From contig JASAON010001609.1 in NCBI GenBank assembly GCA_030849065.1, positions 1 through 64,000 on the forward strand: a DNA stretch of 64,000 bases. The letters run 5' to 3'. Position numbers and translations under genes: made by a program. The stretch comes from Jaenimonas drosophilae. Lineage: Eukaryota; Euglenozoa; Kinetoplastea; Trypanosomatida; Trypanosomatidae. This document shows positions 1 through 13,400 of this stretch, in pieces. The stretch's first letter is position 1, and each line of letters starts with the position of its first letter. The notes under the pieces are model-generated. The model saw only the letters and a list, made by a program, of their open reading frames with translations, made no database searches and was not told the origin of the DNA.

Positions 1-858
1 CCCTGACTGTGCACGACTCTGCCCCATCAGACTACGTGCTTGGATGGACCTGCAAGATCCCTCCCCAACTTTGCGTAGTGCTGCGGCCATCAGGAAATAG
101 CCAATTTTCCTGGTGGCGCATCCCCTCTCGCACGTTCTGCACTCCTCCAGCACCGTCTGCGTCCAGCCCGCTACGTCGCGAAGTTTGTGAACCAGCATAC
201 GCCCGCGTGCCATACGGTCATCTTCGTCGGTGGCATAGAGGCGTTCAAAGGGCATGTTGTCTGGTTCCCCGCCTCCGTGGTACAACCTGTTGGCATGCCA
301 CATTTTGAGGGCGTCGAGGACTTGTTCGTTGATGTCCTGTAGCTCATCACCCATGTAGAGGGGGTAAGGCAGGTATTCGATGAAAGGGCCCCATTTTTGT
401 TGGTCTGCCCGTGGCATCCGTTTTACCTCTCGCCAGTTGTGTTTGGCGACCAGCTCTTCGGGGTGGATGCTCAGCAGTAGGTTGAGCACCTTGTGTACCC
501 GTTCCTCCATCGTTCCTTTGCCGTGGAGGAGGATCCCGCAGGTGATGATTCGCCCGAGGTCGAGCTTTCCGGCTCTCCCCTGTGCGTGGTACTTCTTCTG
601 AAGTACCTCCACCTCCGGGGGAGTGAGAGGGGGCCAACCCTTCTCGTATTCATCGTGGTAGCGCATCTTGCGCTCCCACGGTTCTTCCACAATGCGTGCG
701 AGGTGTTCCTCAATCGCCGCCGGGCGGGCCCCGTTATCGGTGGTTGCGAGGGCCGCCTTTGTCATCGTGATCAAGGCCTCTTCGGAGGCGATTTTCCCGG
801 ACTCCTTGAGCTCCATGAGCATCTTCAGGACCTGAGTGAACCCCTCTGTCTGCGACAT
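1..858 (-). CDS. Unknown protein, C-terminal part cut by the left window edge
   Basis: An uninterrupted minus-strand frame of 286 codons starts at the ATG at 858 (MSQTEGFTQV) and runs off the left edge with no stop. I read every codon of the frame and found none that is a stop. The visible part is mixed alpha-helical in character, with no signal peptide and no membrane segment. It has a charged stretch near residues 45-65, a Trp/Tyr/Pro-rich middle, and a short Cys cluster (ECRTCERGC) around residue 245. I recognise no family. Its orientation matches every other gene in the window, so it is probably the most downstream member of the same transcription unit. That it is coding is well supported; its function is unknown. 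Confidence 0.7.
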   Translation of the reverse strand, partial: MSQTEGFTQVLKMLMELKESGKIASEEALITMTKAALATTDNGARPAAIEEHLARIVEEPWERKMRYHDEYEKGWPPLTPPEVEVLQKKYHAQGRAGKLDLGRIITCGILLHGKGTMEERVHKVLNLLLSIHPEELVAKHNWREVKRMPRADQQKWGPFIEYLPYPLYMGDELQDINEQVLDALKMWHANRLYHGGGEPDNMPFERLYATDEDDRMARGRMLVHKLRDVAGWTQTVLEECRTCERGCATRKIGYFLMAAALRKVGEGSCRSIQARSLMGQSRAQSG

Positions 859-1455
859 TGTCTTGGTTCGTAAAAAACAGTATTTCTACGATACATTGCA
901 CACTACCAAGTGTAGAAGGTCAAGTGGTGACAACTCGGGTGTGGCAATATGCAGTCTACTTCCATTGTTCCAAATCCCTCTTTTTCCCCACACGTGACGG
1001 GTGTGACACCTCCTTACCTCATCACGATTCAGAAGATTATGTCCTCCGGGGGGGGGGGGGCTCCCGGCGCAAGTTGGACCCGAAGTGGTCCCACCACACC
1101 GAAGTACAGCCTCCCCGCGCCGCTGCATTTTATTGAATCTTTTGTGTCAAGGGTGGATGCAGTTCTGTGTGTTTGGTGCTGGGGGAGGGGGTGGTTGATG
1201 GCTGGTTTGACCGCGGCCGGTCCTTTTTGGTGTGTCCCGAAGCCCGAGGCCCGGCCCCTGATCAGATATTTGGAAAGCAAGAGAGAAAAGGGTAAGAAAA
1301 AGAATAACAATCGGTGAGAAAGAAAACCAGTGCCCGAGCATCAACGCCCATGAATTTGTGGCGGAAAAAAAAACAGCTTGGGTGGCAATGCTGCTCTACA
1401 GGGAAATCCAGATAATAGTAACAAACAACATCTCTTGGTCTTGCCAAGTCATACT
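859..1455. other. Intergenic spacer with a 13-G run
   Basis: This spacer lies between the ATG of the left-edge gene and the stop of the dynein gene. It holds a run of 13 G at 1048-1060 and no frame that looks coding. It should contain the dynein 3' UTR and the trans-splice acceptor of the left-edge gene, but I cannot fix either point. Confidence 0.5.
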
Positions 1456-4400
1456 CTATGACGGTACGAGGAAGCAGGCGACGCCGTTGAGCGAGAGCTC
1501 GAGCTCCTCACTTGGGCTCGCACAGGGCACGCACAGTGGGAAGACAACCGTCTGGCGCTCCGCGTTGGAGTAGACGGGAATGGTTGTGTAGCCTGACATC
1601 TTTGACGCCGCCCGATCTCCGCTCATCCAGCCAACCACGATGTTGGTGGAGAGTGGGACTGAGGATGGTGAGCTTGCGCTCACCCGTTGTACCTTGCCGT
1701 CCGGTGCAATGATCGCACCCTGAATGACAATGGATGTGGCCTTGACGCTGACACTGACTTGCAGGCTGTTGGCGATGCCGGAACTTCCAATGGAGGCAAC
1801 CAGCATGAGATCCACCAGGGGAGCCTTGCTCTGCCGTGCCGTATACTGCCGAAGGGCGTTGAAGAAGGTCTGAGGGCGGAGGAAGCTGGAGAGGTCGTAG
1901 ACGATGGAAGCCGACATGGGTTCCTTCATCCACTTCAGCGTGGTTTGGTACTTGCGAGCCAGCAGGCTGAGCCAGAGCTTGGATTCCTTTGGTCCGTCCA
2001 TCCGGTCCAGCCAGCGGCTTGGCATACGCCCACCAATGAGCTCCAGCGCCTCGTCGCGCATCTCCGCAGAGGGAATCATCGTACCTTCTGACATGGATCT
2101 GAGGTCGTCAAACCACGCCGTGAGCTGGATGATGAGCTGCGCAAGAAGATTCACCTCGCTCACGAAGAAGACGTCAATCGGGTCGGGATCAGCAACGTTG
2201 CTGGCGATGCTGCGTGGTGGGCCACCCACCTTGAGGTCGCTGGCCTTCCAGAGCTCCAGCGCGGGAGCAAGAAGCTTATGCCAGCCCTCCAGACTTCCTT
2301 GGTGCGTCGTGGTGTGCTTCGTGAGGCCACGGAGGGCCTCCACCTGCGCGCCGGCGGCTGACTCCAGCACAGCGCGATCGGCGTTGGGTGGGAGATTGAA
2401 GATGGCCGGTACATCCACATCCGCAATCTGCTGTTGAATGACGGGCAGAATGGCGGCACGGTTGCCCGTGGCGGGCACCATGATGTTGCCGTAGAGCGGG
2501 GAGGAGGTGCGAATGATGACCTCCTCCGTGAAGTAGAGGTCCATGAGCTGCTGCAGCACGCGCTCATCTCGTGGGTTGTCCAGACGTCCACCGTAAATGC
2601 AGTTTTCGAGGATGCCCTTGAGGGTCACCCAGTCCACCGACTTCTTCCGGGAGAGGTCAATGAGCACGTCCGAGGCCGCCTTGAGATCGGCTGGGGAGAA
2701 TTCGTAGTACTGCACCCAACCCTGTGGCACAAAAGTGCGGCGCTCCTGCACAATGGAATGGAAGAAGGCGAGGCCAAAGAGCATCTGCGCGCCATTCTGT
2801 GGCATGGACTCGAGGAAGGCTTGATCCCAGCTGCCGTAGGTGCGTAGGAGGTTCTGCTTCACCCCGGGTGGGGCCTCCACCGTCACCTTGGTGGAGATGC
2901 GCAGCAGCACCGACGGAAACAAGTCGTGGGCCTCGGTGGTGATGATGAGGCGGAATCCCGGGTTGGGCTCTGGCATCGCGCAGAGCTCCTTCTCCAGGGT
3001 GTGGGCCCAGTCCAGCACAAGGTGCAGATTCTTCAAGAAGAGCCACTCCCCCTGGGCGGCGCACCGGCGCAGCTGCTGCATCGCCTCGTCTGTCTGACCC
3101 CCACCAAGAGCCATCTGGGTGAAGCGCTGCTTCCCCACCACGTGGTTCGCCACCGCTTGCACCTCCATGCTCGGGTCGGCGCCGCTGGAGGTGATGAGGA
3201 GGAGCGGGGTGGAGGCGCTGGAGGACTTCAGGAGCTCCTCCATCGTCGTGGGTGGAATCAGCGAATCCACCTTGAGCGACTCGAGAATGATGCGCAGCGT
3301 GAGTGCCGGCATCCGGTCAGGGCGGAAGGTGTTGATGAGCAGCAGCTGCTCCATGGTGGTGAAGCTGCCCTTGGAGGCCAGGTGCTGCTCCGGGGAGGAG
3401 CTGCTCATCCACTTGGTCCATTTATCAAGGTTATCAAGCCTCCACTTCTCCACCGCGGCGGCACCCGTTGGGGTGGCGAGGAGGGCGGCGAACTTCACCT
3501 TGGATGAGGGCGGGGCCCAGGCGGGGAGGCTCACCTCCTCGACGCTCTTGACGTTGGCCACGGCACCCATCAAGCAATCCCACGCCTCGGCCGGGTACTC
3601 CTCCGGGTGGAAGCCGTGGAGGAGGTGGAGGCCAAAGATCATCCGGTCCTGCTTGAAGAGGCCCTGGCAGACGCGATGGAAGGCCGCGCGGGCGAAGCTG
3701 CCAATCAGCTCGGGTATCTTCACCTGCAGCTCCTGCGCCCCGTGGTAGCCCTTGAGGGTGGCGGTGAAGAGATCAATGAAGTCGGCCAGACCGAACTGGT
3801 ACATGCGGTTGAGCCGGGCGAGGTCCTTGATGAGGAAGTAGAGGACGCTGCCCTGACGGGCAAAGGGGCGGTACACGTCGCGCTTCTCATCCAGCTCCGT
3901 CTGGAGCACCTGCGAGAGCGAGAGGGCCTCTTGGATGCTCGTGGACTGCATCTTCACCTCATTCAACGACTCCACCAGTTGGGTGTTTTCAAGGATGTCA
4001 CCGTGAGCGTTGGCGAGCTCACTCAGGAGGCGCACCTCGAGCTTGCTGAGGTCCAGCTTGAGGCCCTCCTCCTTGCGCAGGAGCTCCACCTTTTGCTGTT
4101 CCAGCTCTGGCTTCTCATTCTTGATGGTCAGGCCAAGAAGTTGGCTCTCGAGACCGAAGCTCGTCACGGAGAAGTTGACCTCCGACACAAGTGCCGCCGC
4201 ACCGGGTGGGAGACTGAGGTCTGTACTCCGTGTGAAGAGGATGGTGCGGAAGGTGTCCTGCCAATCCACCGACTTGTTGCCAACCTGCACCACACGCTTG
4301 GCACCCGCGGAGGTCAGGTCGCGGCGAAGGACGGGGAAGAGCAAGGCCTCAATCGCGCTCACTTCCGTCACCAGGAGGGTCTTGCCGAAGCGAATGGCGA

Positions 4401-7400
4401 GCTCGAGGGTGTGGGCGAAGCGCTCGTCGTGGAGGGACGCAACCTCCACCACCACATTGCTGGCGCGGAGGTGGGCCTTGCACCACTCAATGGCTTGGTT
4501 GGCTGGGTCAATCACGAGTGGGGTCTGAACGGTGCCGAGGAGGACGACGGCGTTCTCCATGCTGAGCTGATCTCCAGGCAAACCCTCGGCCTTGTACTGC
4601 AGCCGCTCGCCTTCCGTGGACATGAAATCAGTGACGTCCACCGGGCTCGTGAAGCCAAGACGCTCCGACCACTGGCTGACGTACTTGAGGCGCACATCCT
4701 CCGTTTCACGGCCGAGATAGGTCATGAAGGCCGCGGCAATGAGAGCACGCTTCGGAACAGTGCGCTTGGCCTCGCGAATGGTCTCAGCCTCCTGCGCCCA
4801 CCGTGTCTTCTCTCCACTCAGCTTGCCGAGCAGCTCGTGCGCGCAGTGGAGCTCCTTCTCGGCCGCCTCCAGCTTGGCCCGCAACTTCTCCGCCTCCTTG
4901 CACTTCTTGGTGAATTCCTCACGCAAGGTGGCAACGAGCTCATCAATCTCCTTCAGTTTCTTGTTCAGGGCCTTGAGCTTCTCCTCGCCCTCTCGCTGAT
5001 TGCGCTCCAGCTGCTCTAGCTGGCGGGTGAGGGGCGCAATGCGCTCCGTGATGTCGGCGTACTTGATCATGGCCGTCACCCACTGTGCCATGGGTGCGGC
5101 GGCCTTGGAGGCGTGAAATATAACCTCGTGCTTGAAGGAGGTGGCCTTTTGCTGGACGAGCTTCGAGACACTGCTGCGGATGGCGGGGGTGATGGTGTCC
5201 ACCTTGAAGTCCAGAATGCGGTCCTTCATGCCACGCTCACCGAGGAACTTGCGCATGGATTGCCACGACACGTCCGTCACCCCGAGGAGGGCCATCACAC
5301 CTTCAAGCACATCCCGAATCGGCTCTGGAGGGGACTTCAGTGAGCGGATCTCGTTGAGCTGCTCACTCTGGATGGAGCTCACGGCATCCTTGGCGGTGTC
5401 CAGCATCGGCTTGATGTCCTTGAGCTCCTCCTCCGACTTGTGCCGCTTCTGCACAATATCCTCGTGCTCCTCCTTCAGTTGCTGCTGCAGCTCCTTGGCC
5501 TGGTCGCGCTGCTCCTGCGAGTCTTCCATGCTCTTTTGGATCTTGTTGAGGGCCTCGTCGGCCTCCTTCTGCATCGTCTCGCAATCGCCCTTCTTCTTGG
5601 CCACATCCCTCTTGATCTTCTCCACGCTGGACTCCGCCTCCATCAGCTTCGCCAAGCCCGCCTCCAGCCGTTCAATGTTCTCGTCGCTGCTCTTGCTCTT
5701 GCCATCAATGATCTTGTCGTAGGAATCCATCAGGACCTGGAAGTCCTTGGGGGAGTAGCGCGGACCCATGCCGTGGTGTATCGCCAACATCTCGCGGTGC
5801 AGGTGGAAGCCCTTGTTGCCATCGGAGCTCTCCAGTGCGGCAATCTTGTCCTTGAGACGTGTCTTGCACACCGTCTTGGCCACATCATCACTCCACATGC
5901 CCATCCACAGGAGTTCGCACTTGGTCAGGAGGCCAGGGTTGGACTGCAAGCGTACAAGAAAGAGCTCGTGTTGGTTGTCCATGATGAGCGCCACGCGGAA
6001 GTTCTTCTGCAAACGGTCCACGAAGTACCCATAAATGTTGCCAATATATCCGTCATTGGCAGCCTCCTCACGGATGCTCGAGTACATGTTCTCCATCTCC
6101 TCCGAGGTGAAGAGGCCTGGTGCCTCGCCACTACTGACGAGCCCGTTGATGTACTCCAGAAACGACTCGTCAATGATGTTGTGGTCCTCCAGCACAAGGA
6201 GCATCCGCGTGTTTTGTGTGGTGGCACGTTGAATGAAGGTGCGCAGGTCATTGCGGAAGTTCTTGATGCTGTAGTCGTGGGTCATGTTAAGTGTGACGAA
6301 CTCCATCCGCTGCATGTAGGCGGCAAGGATGGTGGCATCACGTCGGCCCACACCTGGCCGGCCAACGAGGATCAAGTGGCCGCCGGGCCGCGCGAGAACA
6401 CGGTCCACGCGTGCAATCCACGATATCACCTCGGCAATGACGGTGATGTCTAGCTCCTTGAACTCTCTGCTGTAGCGGAGCAAGGCGCCCTGCACCTCTT
6501 GAGCAATGTCTTCGTACTTCTTCTGCTCCAGCAGACGTGGCTCTCCTTCGTTGGCGGTGAGTGGTCGGAACCAGGACACAAACATCATCGCATAGCGCTC
6601 ACTCCGACTCGGGGCTGAGAAGCCAATCGCGGCGAGGTGTTCCGTGAAGATCTTGTCAGCCTTGCTGCGGTCTTCTGGGTGGGGGAGGCAGTCGGAGAAG
6701 ATGCGGTAGGCCTCGTTGGCCAACACCGCGGGCAAGGAGGTCAGCGCATCCACCTGATAGAGGAGCACGTTGCACAACCAACTGGTCAAGTGACGTGGGC
6801 AAATGAGGAAGTGGGCGTAGTCCTCACCTTCAAAGCGGCGACGAATCTTGTCGTAGACGGTGATCATGAACTGGGCGAGCTCACGCCCTCCATCGTAGTC
6901 CTTGCCCTGGCCAATGTTGGTGGAGCGCAAGAGACCAGCCCAGTACGTCGTGTAAATCTGCAGCAAGCTGCTCTTGGATGGGTAGGCCATGGTGATGATA
7001 TTCACGATGGCCAACAAACGCGGGGTGACTGGGTAGCGTCCGGCGCTAGTGGCGGGATTCATGCTCGCCATGATTTGGATCCGCTCCACGCGAATGAATT
7101 CGAGCTCCTTGTTGTAGAAGCCCTGGTACATGAGAAGCTGGTGAATGAAGCTGTGAAGCTCCACGGTGCCGTAGCGGTCTGGTTTGGGTAGATTGATGTT
7201 GCGGAAGATGAGGACCAAGCGTTCGCCATCCTTCGGCCGAAAGACACGACCGGTGTTGGTGCTGTACAAGGTGCAGAGCTGCTCAAGCTTCTGAACTACA
7301 TTCACACTGCTCGTCTGCGCGCTGCAATTGATGATGGTGATGCCAACGCCTTCTTCCGTCTTGAGGGAGTGCTTGAGGAGCTTCCCTTTGCCGCAGCCTT

Positions 7401-10400
7401 CGGGGCCAACAAGAAAGACGGGCTTGCAGGACTTGTCGCGTGCGAGCGGGGCGAGGGTGGCGAGAAGACGTTGAATCTCTGCCGTCTTGATCATGGGCGC
7501 GTGACCAGCCAGGAGCTCTGCGGGGGTGATGGTGGCGGTGAGGTCAGAGCTGAACTCGGCCATCTTCTTGGCCTTGGCGTCGTAGTAGGTGTCCAGCGGA
7601 CGGCTCTCGTTCAGGGGCTTCTGTGGTGCCGCAGCGTAGATGGCGTTGGCAAAGGTCACGGCACCTTCCGGGGTCATGGTCCCACCCAAGCCACGCACCA
7701 TGGAGTGGATGAAGTCGCCCTCATTCTTCACCTGCATGACGTGGTTGAGACACGTTTGCAAGAGGCCCATTCGCGTCGTGGGGACGGAGAAGGTGTTGAG
7801 CCGCAGCACCTCGTCAATGGCAGCAAAGACGTGCTTCAATATGAGGGGCTGGATGTTGGTGCGGACCCGCTCTGACTGCGCCGCCATCACCGACTCCACC
7901 ACCGACTCAAGATAGATGTCCTTGTCCGAGAAGAAGAGCACGCCCATGCGCGAGACGGTGGCGGGTGAGGCGTACTCGAGGCTGTGCGTCTCAAAGACAA
8001 AATTCACGTTGGCGCCAAACTGAATACGCACACCATTGGGCATCGTGAGGAGCTTGTTATCGTCAAGAACGGAGTTCAGGGACTCAATCCATTCTGGGTC
8101 GATATCACCATCACACAGAATCCATGGACGGCTCTCCTTGGGCTGCTTCACCACATCACGTGCGGCGGCGGTCAGGACGCCGTCGTACCACTCCCGGGTG
8201 TCTGGGTCCATGAAGCCGAGGAGCTGCCGACGTGGCATCGCCTTTGGGTTCATGACGTGGAGCGGAACAGCAATCTTCATCATCTCGAGCGCCTTGCGGA
8301 GGATATTGATCAAGGTGGACTTGCCACTACCGCTCGGGCCAACGAGCACCACACCGGTGCGCTGGTTCATGGCCTCGTAGAGCTGCAGCACCTTGAGCAC
8401 CTGTGCTGGGATCTCCTGCAGACCGAGCTCATGAATGGCCTTCTTCACCGCATCCTCCAACTCCACGTAGGAGATCTCCGTCGTCTTGGCACCGGGGAAG
8501 ATGTCACGAACGAGGCCACGGAAGAGTCGCGCATCATCAAAGGTGAGTTTGCTGATGGTATTGATGTTCAAGGATTGAATCATGAGCTCCGCCTCCTCCA
8601 TCTCCGTGGCGGTCTTGCCCGGGGCGTTGGCCTTCCAGCGCTGCACCAAGGAACCACCCAGCCGCAGCACTGCCTTGAGCGGACGCAGACCCCAATCGTA
8701 GTGCTGCTGCGTGGACATGAGCTGACCGCAGAGCTTGTAGAGCTGCACCACATTCGTGGCGAGCTTCTTGGCATGAACGAAGCCCTCAGAGAGGAGCATG
8801 GTTGAGGTGATGAGCTCATTGTCCGGGACACTCATCGCCACCTCACGGAAGAGCTGCTTGAGGTTGTCTGGCAGCTTGGTACGTCCGCCGTAGCCCTTGC
8901 CTGCTGGATTGAGGGTGACGAAGATGCCCGCATTCGGGTTCAGGTCCACAGCCTTATTGAGGAGTGGGCAGGTGGGCTCCTTGTTCTTGAGGGCCTCCTG
9001 AATGACCTGGATCATTTGAGAAATGGCCGAAAGCTGGTCAATCTTCAGACGATTGAACTCATCAAAACAGCCCCATGCGCCACACTTCACGATGCCCACA
9101 AAGATGCGTCCCATGGCCTTGAAGTCGATGCCCTCATCACAATTGAAGACGAGAACCTGACGGCCCATGGCGGAGCCGAGGGCCTTGACGGACTCCGTCT
9201 TGCCCGTGCCGGCAGGTCCGTACGGATTGCCACCATAGCCGAGGCCCATACCCTTGGTCAGGACGAGGTAGCACTTGTCCGTGAGGGGTGTGTGGACGAG
9301 CTTGGCGGCATTGCCCTGGTACTCGTAGGTGTAGGCAAAGGTGGTATCAATCATGCGAATGTGGCAGAGCTGCTTATCATCGAGGGTGTAGCGCAGCTGC
9401 TTCTGCCACCACCACTCACGAGGGTCGCGCACCTGCTTGGCCATCAAGAGCTCCACCACCTCCACGTTGTGAATGACGTCGAGGATGAGGGCCTTGATTT
9501 TGAGCTTCGTCACCTCATCCTCGCTCGCCGAGGCACTTGTGAGGTGGGAGAGCTGATTATTCAAGATGCCGTGGACCTCCTTCAGGGTGTTGCGGGAGAT
9601 GGAGTCGTGAATCATGCTCGTGGCCAAAATCTGCTGTGCCACCTGCAGCACCTGGGATGGATAGATGCGCACACACTCCATCGAGGTCGGGTCCTTTACT
9701 CCAACGCACTTGACAATGAGTTCCTGCAAGGTGGCCTTCATGACCTCATCGAGCTGAATCAGCCAGTCCTCCACATTGGGTCCGGTGATGTTGACGGGAC
9801 GAAGGAGCTGCACGCGCTCATGGTCGGCCGAGAGCATGTGTGTGATGGAGGTCTTATCCTCGTTGAACTCCACGGAATGAATGCCCATGAAGAGCTTCTT
9901 GAGGTGTGATTGAATGACGGACGGGTTCTGACTATGACCAAGAATCTCCAGCAGGTCTTCATCACTAATGAAGTAGAAGCGTGGGAGCTTGTCGCGCTTG
10001 GTGTCCAGGTACTCCATCAAGGACTTCTGACAGCGCTCAATCTGCTCCAGGATGCCCTTGAGCTTATCGGCCAAGTCAATCTGAGCGGCCAAGGACATGA
10101 CCCGCGGGTCCGCCTCCACCTCACGCAGGATGCTCACGAATTCCTTATCCACGCGCTTGAAGCGGGCCTGCTCCTGTGGCAGTGCGCCACGTGCGAAGAT
10201 GGGCTCCAAGTAGGCCCACCTCCGCTGAATGCTGTTGAGGAGAATCAGTGACTCAGACAGGGCGATGAGCTTCGACTCCCAGCCAGCGGCCTCATCGGCA
10301 AAGTTGGCGTAGAAGGGGCTGTCCTTGAGGGAGCCAACGAGGGCTTGGTTTTCGCTGACCTGCGTCATCACATCCTTCCACTCCGAGATGAGCTTGATCT

Positions 10401-13400
10401 TCCCCGCGCCGTCGTTGGGCGCGACGAGGGTGAAGTTGGCCTCGAGGGCCCACGTACGGAGGTCCTGCAGGGCTTCACGGATTTGAATCTCTCCCTGCGC
10501 ACGGGAGTGGAGCTGCTTAACCTCCGCCTGCTTCTCCAGAAGCTGCGTGTAGTGCTCGAGCACATCACCAAAGGTGAGCTCCGCACTCGTCATGCCCTTG
10601 GGAATCTCCAGGAGACGGAAGAGCTCATTCCAGTGCTCCGTCATCCAGCCATCACCGCGGCAGAACTTCAGCAGCGGCAGCACCGCATTCCACTCGACGA
10701 GCATATTGAGGAGGTAGGTGGCGATGATGTTCTCGCTCGCATTGCCATCCCCGCCCTCGCTTGTGCGTTGGGCCAAGGTTTGGTTCCATTCCTTGCAGAA
10801 GTCATCAAATTGGTACGTGTGCGAGCGGAAGGTGAGCCAATCCTCCCGACGGAGCTCCCCGAGCTTCTCCTCGAATTGGTCGTAGAGAGACCACATGGCG
10901 GAGGTACTCGTGACGTCCTTCACCGTGCTCGCCAACACGGTGAAGTTGGGCTTGGGTTGGTTGAAGTAGGCACACTTGGACTCGAGCTCCGTCGCCTGCT
11001 TCTCCAGGTCATGAAGGTCATTGACGAGATCCTTCATCACAACGAGAAGACGCTGCACCGCCTCGGGCTTCTTGTCGCGGAAGGCGTCCAGCAGCAGATT
11101 CTTCTGCTTGGACCAGTTGTTGGCAAACCGTTGAATGTCCTTCAAGAATTTCTGAATAATGCTATCCAGCGACACACGCATCTTGCTCACCGAGGCCTCA
11201 ATCACCTTGGTGTGGGAGGACATGGCATCACGAAGATGTTCCCAGCGGGTTTTGGTGGCACTGAGGTCAATGGCGGCACCTGAACGTGCGCGGAGGTCCT
11301 TGTTATTGATGTCAATCTGCTCCAGCTGCTTCTCAAAGTCACCGAGCTGGCCAAGGTACTCGTGGTAGGCCTGATTGGCTTTGCCCACCTCGTCCATGGT
11401 GGTGGGCTGGCGCTCCACAACGTTGGAGGCGTTGAAGATGAACTCATCCACGGCATTCACGGCAACCTGCATCCGCTTGCGCAGAGCATTGAGGAGTGAT
11501 TCCTCCAGACGATGGAGTTGTTCTTCCATACTCGCCTTCACGGGGACGGTGCTGATGGAGAAGCAATCCACCTTCATGACGTCCTCAATCTTTTGCATCT
11601 TGGCGAGGTGCTCCTTCACCACCTCAAAGCCACGCCCAAACTGCTCATCGGTGTTGGCCCACTGCTCCACAATGGAATCCAGGTCGGGGGAGCCATTCAT
11701 GCCACACAGGCCAATGACAATGTGCTGGCGAAAGGCCTTGCGCACGCGATTGAGCTTCGTGAAGAGCTCAATCGCCTTGGTATGAACGGTGATGATGCGT
11801 TCGTTGTTTAGGACGGGCATCAACGGGTAGAGCTCATAGGTACCATTGCCCTCCCGCTTGGGCTGCAGCCCACGAAAGCGCAGTGGCACACTGACGAACT
11901 CACGCACCTTGACGTAGTAGGCCTCACGCATGGCCTCGAAGGTGGGCTTGAACTGCACCACACCCTGCTTGAAGACGAGCTCCACCTTGAGCTCCTCCAT
12001 GTTCTCATGCAGGCTCTCCAAACCTTTGCGGTATTGATACTCAAGGGCCTTGAAGATCTGCGCGTCCCAGTGACGTCGCCAGCGATCGTAGTTTGCGAAG
12101 TTGTGCTGCGTGAGGAAGTCTTCGAAGCTGCTCCGCATGCCATCGACGGCGCTCCGCCACTGGTCCATGTGCTTGGTGAGATCCACGTTGTGCAGTGCCA
12201 AAACTTGGCTAATGAAGTCACCGTGGAAGCGGCGGATGTGGCGATTATCAGCGCTCAGCGACTCCACCGTGTTCTGAAAACTCAGAATGAGGCCCTCCAG
12301 CTCTTGGTAGTTGCCGAGTGAGATGGTGCGTCGCGGGGTGTCGGCAAAGAGAATGTGTGAGAGGGCCTTCTTCACGGCGGGATCGAGCATCGGACGGGTG
12401 CACGGAATGATTTGGTGGAGGACGGTGTTGAAGTTGGCCACAGTCTGTTGCATGCGAATGGCCGCGGCAACGAGCAGCTCACAGGCCTTGATGGTGTTCT
12501 CCGCCCCATCACTCAGCTTGCTCATGTCCTTGCGGGATGGGTTGGCGGAGTAGCTCGACGCACCGGAGATCCAGCAGCGGATGTTTCGCACCTCCTGCAG
12601 AAACTGCTGAATGGATTGGTGTACCGTGCAGGTGAGGCGCTCGCCATCAATGGTCTGGATCACCGCCGCCTCCTCCACCTCCTTGATCTTCTTGCACTGT
12701 GCCTCGACGGTATTGCGCCACTGCTCCATCACAGAGACCTCCTCCTTCTGCGCGGCGACGATGATGCCCTCGGCACGCTTTGCCACAAGTGTGGTGCGCT
12801 CCGAGTCCGGCCCAAATAGTTGGTAGGCCACCTCCGGTACATAGCTCCCCTCCGCCTGGCACGTCTTGCTCGCCCGCAGGCGTTGAAGGTCCGTCGTGGC
12901 GCGGCGCACGTTGTTTTCATAGCGCGAGGCCACGGTGGCGAGCTTCTGCACGAGGTACTCCGCCACCGCGTCCAGCTCCTTGCCCACTGCACTCCCGATA
13001 TCCTCGCGACGGAGCAAGGTGGTGTACTGCTCCACCACACGAAGTTGGCTGTCTCCGGGAGGTCCGGTGAAGAGCTGCTTCACACGGTTCCGCAGAGATG
13101 GGGTGAGGAAGGAGAGCTCCTTCTCAAAGGCGGCGACGCACGTATCCCAGGTTGGGCTGCTCAGATCCATCATGTTGGCATCCTCGAAGATGATCTCCGG
13201 CACGAGGCTGTCGGGGATCTTCTCGTGGAGTTGCGTGATGCTCTGCAACGTCTCACGAATCCGCACCGCATCCTGCAAACGCTGGGAGAAGAGGAGGAAG
13301 GACTCATCCTGGAAGGCCTCGCCCGACTCCCACTCCTGCCAATCACGCCGCTGCAGCAGATTGAGCATCTTCTTCCACTTGCGGCAGAGGTGGAGGGCGG

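Noticed and set aside
3607..5019. Plus-strand open frame of 470 codons, rich in Glu, Leu and His
   Set aside because: It is antisense to the dynein stalk and AAA5 region. The translation is low in complexity and mirrors the coding strand's codon bias; the minus-strand dynein is certain.
5440..6453. Plus-strand open frame of 337 codons
   Set aside because: Lies wholly antisense to the dynein AAA4 and stalk coding sequence and has no domain-like pattern.
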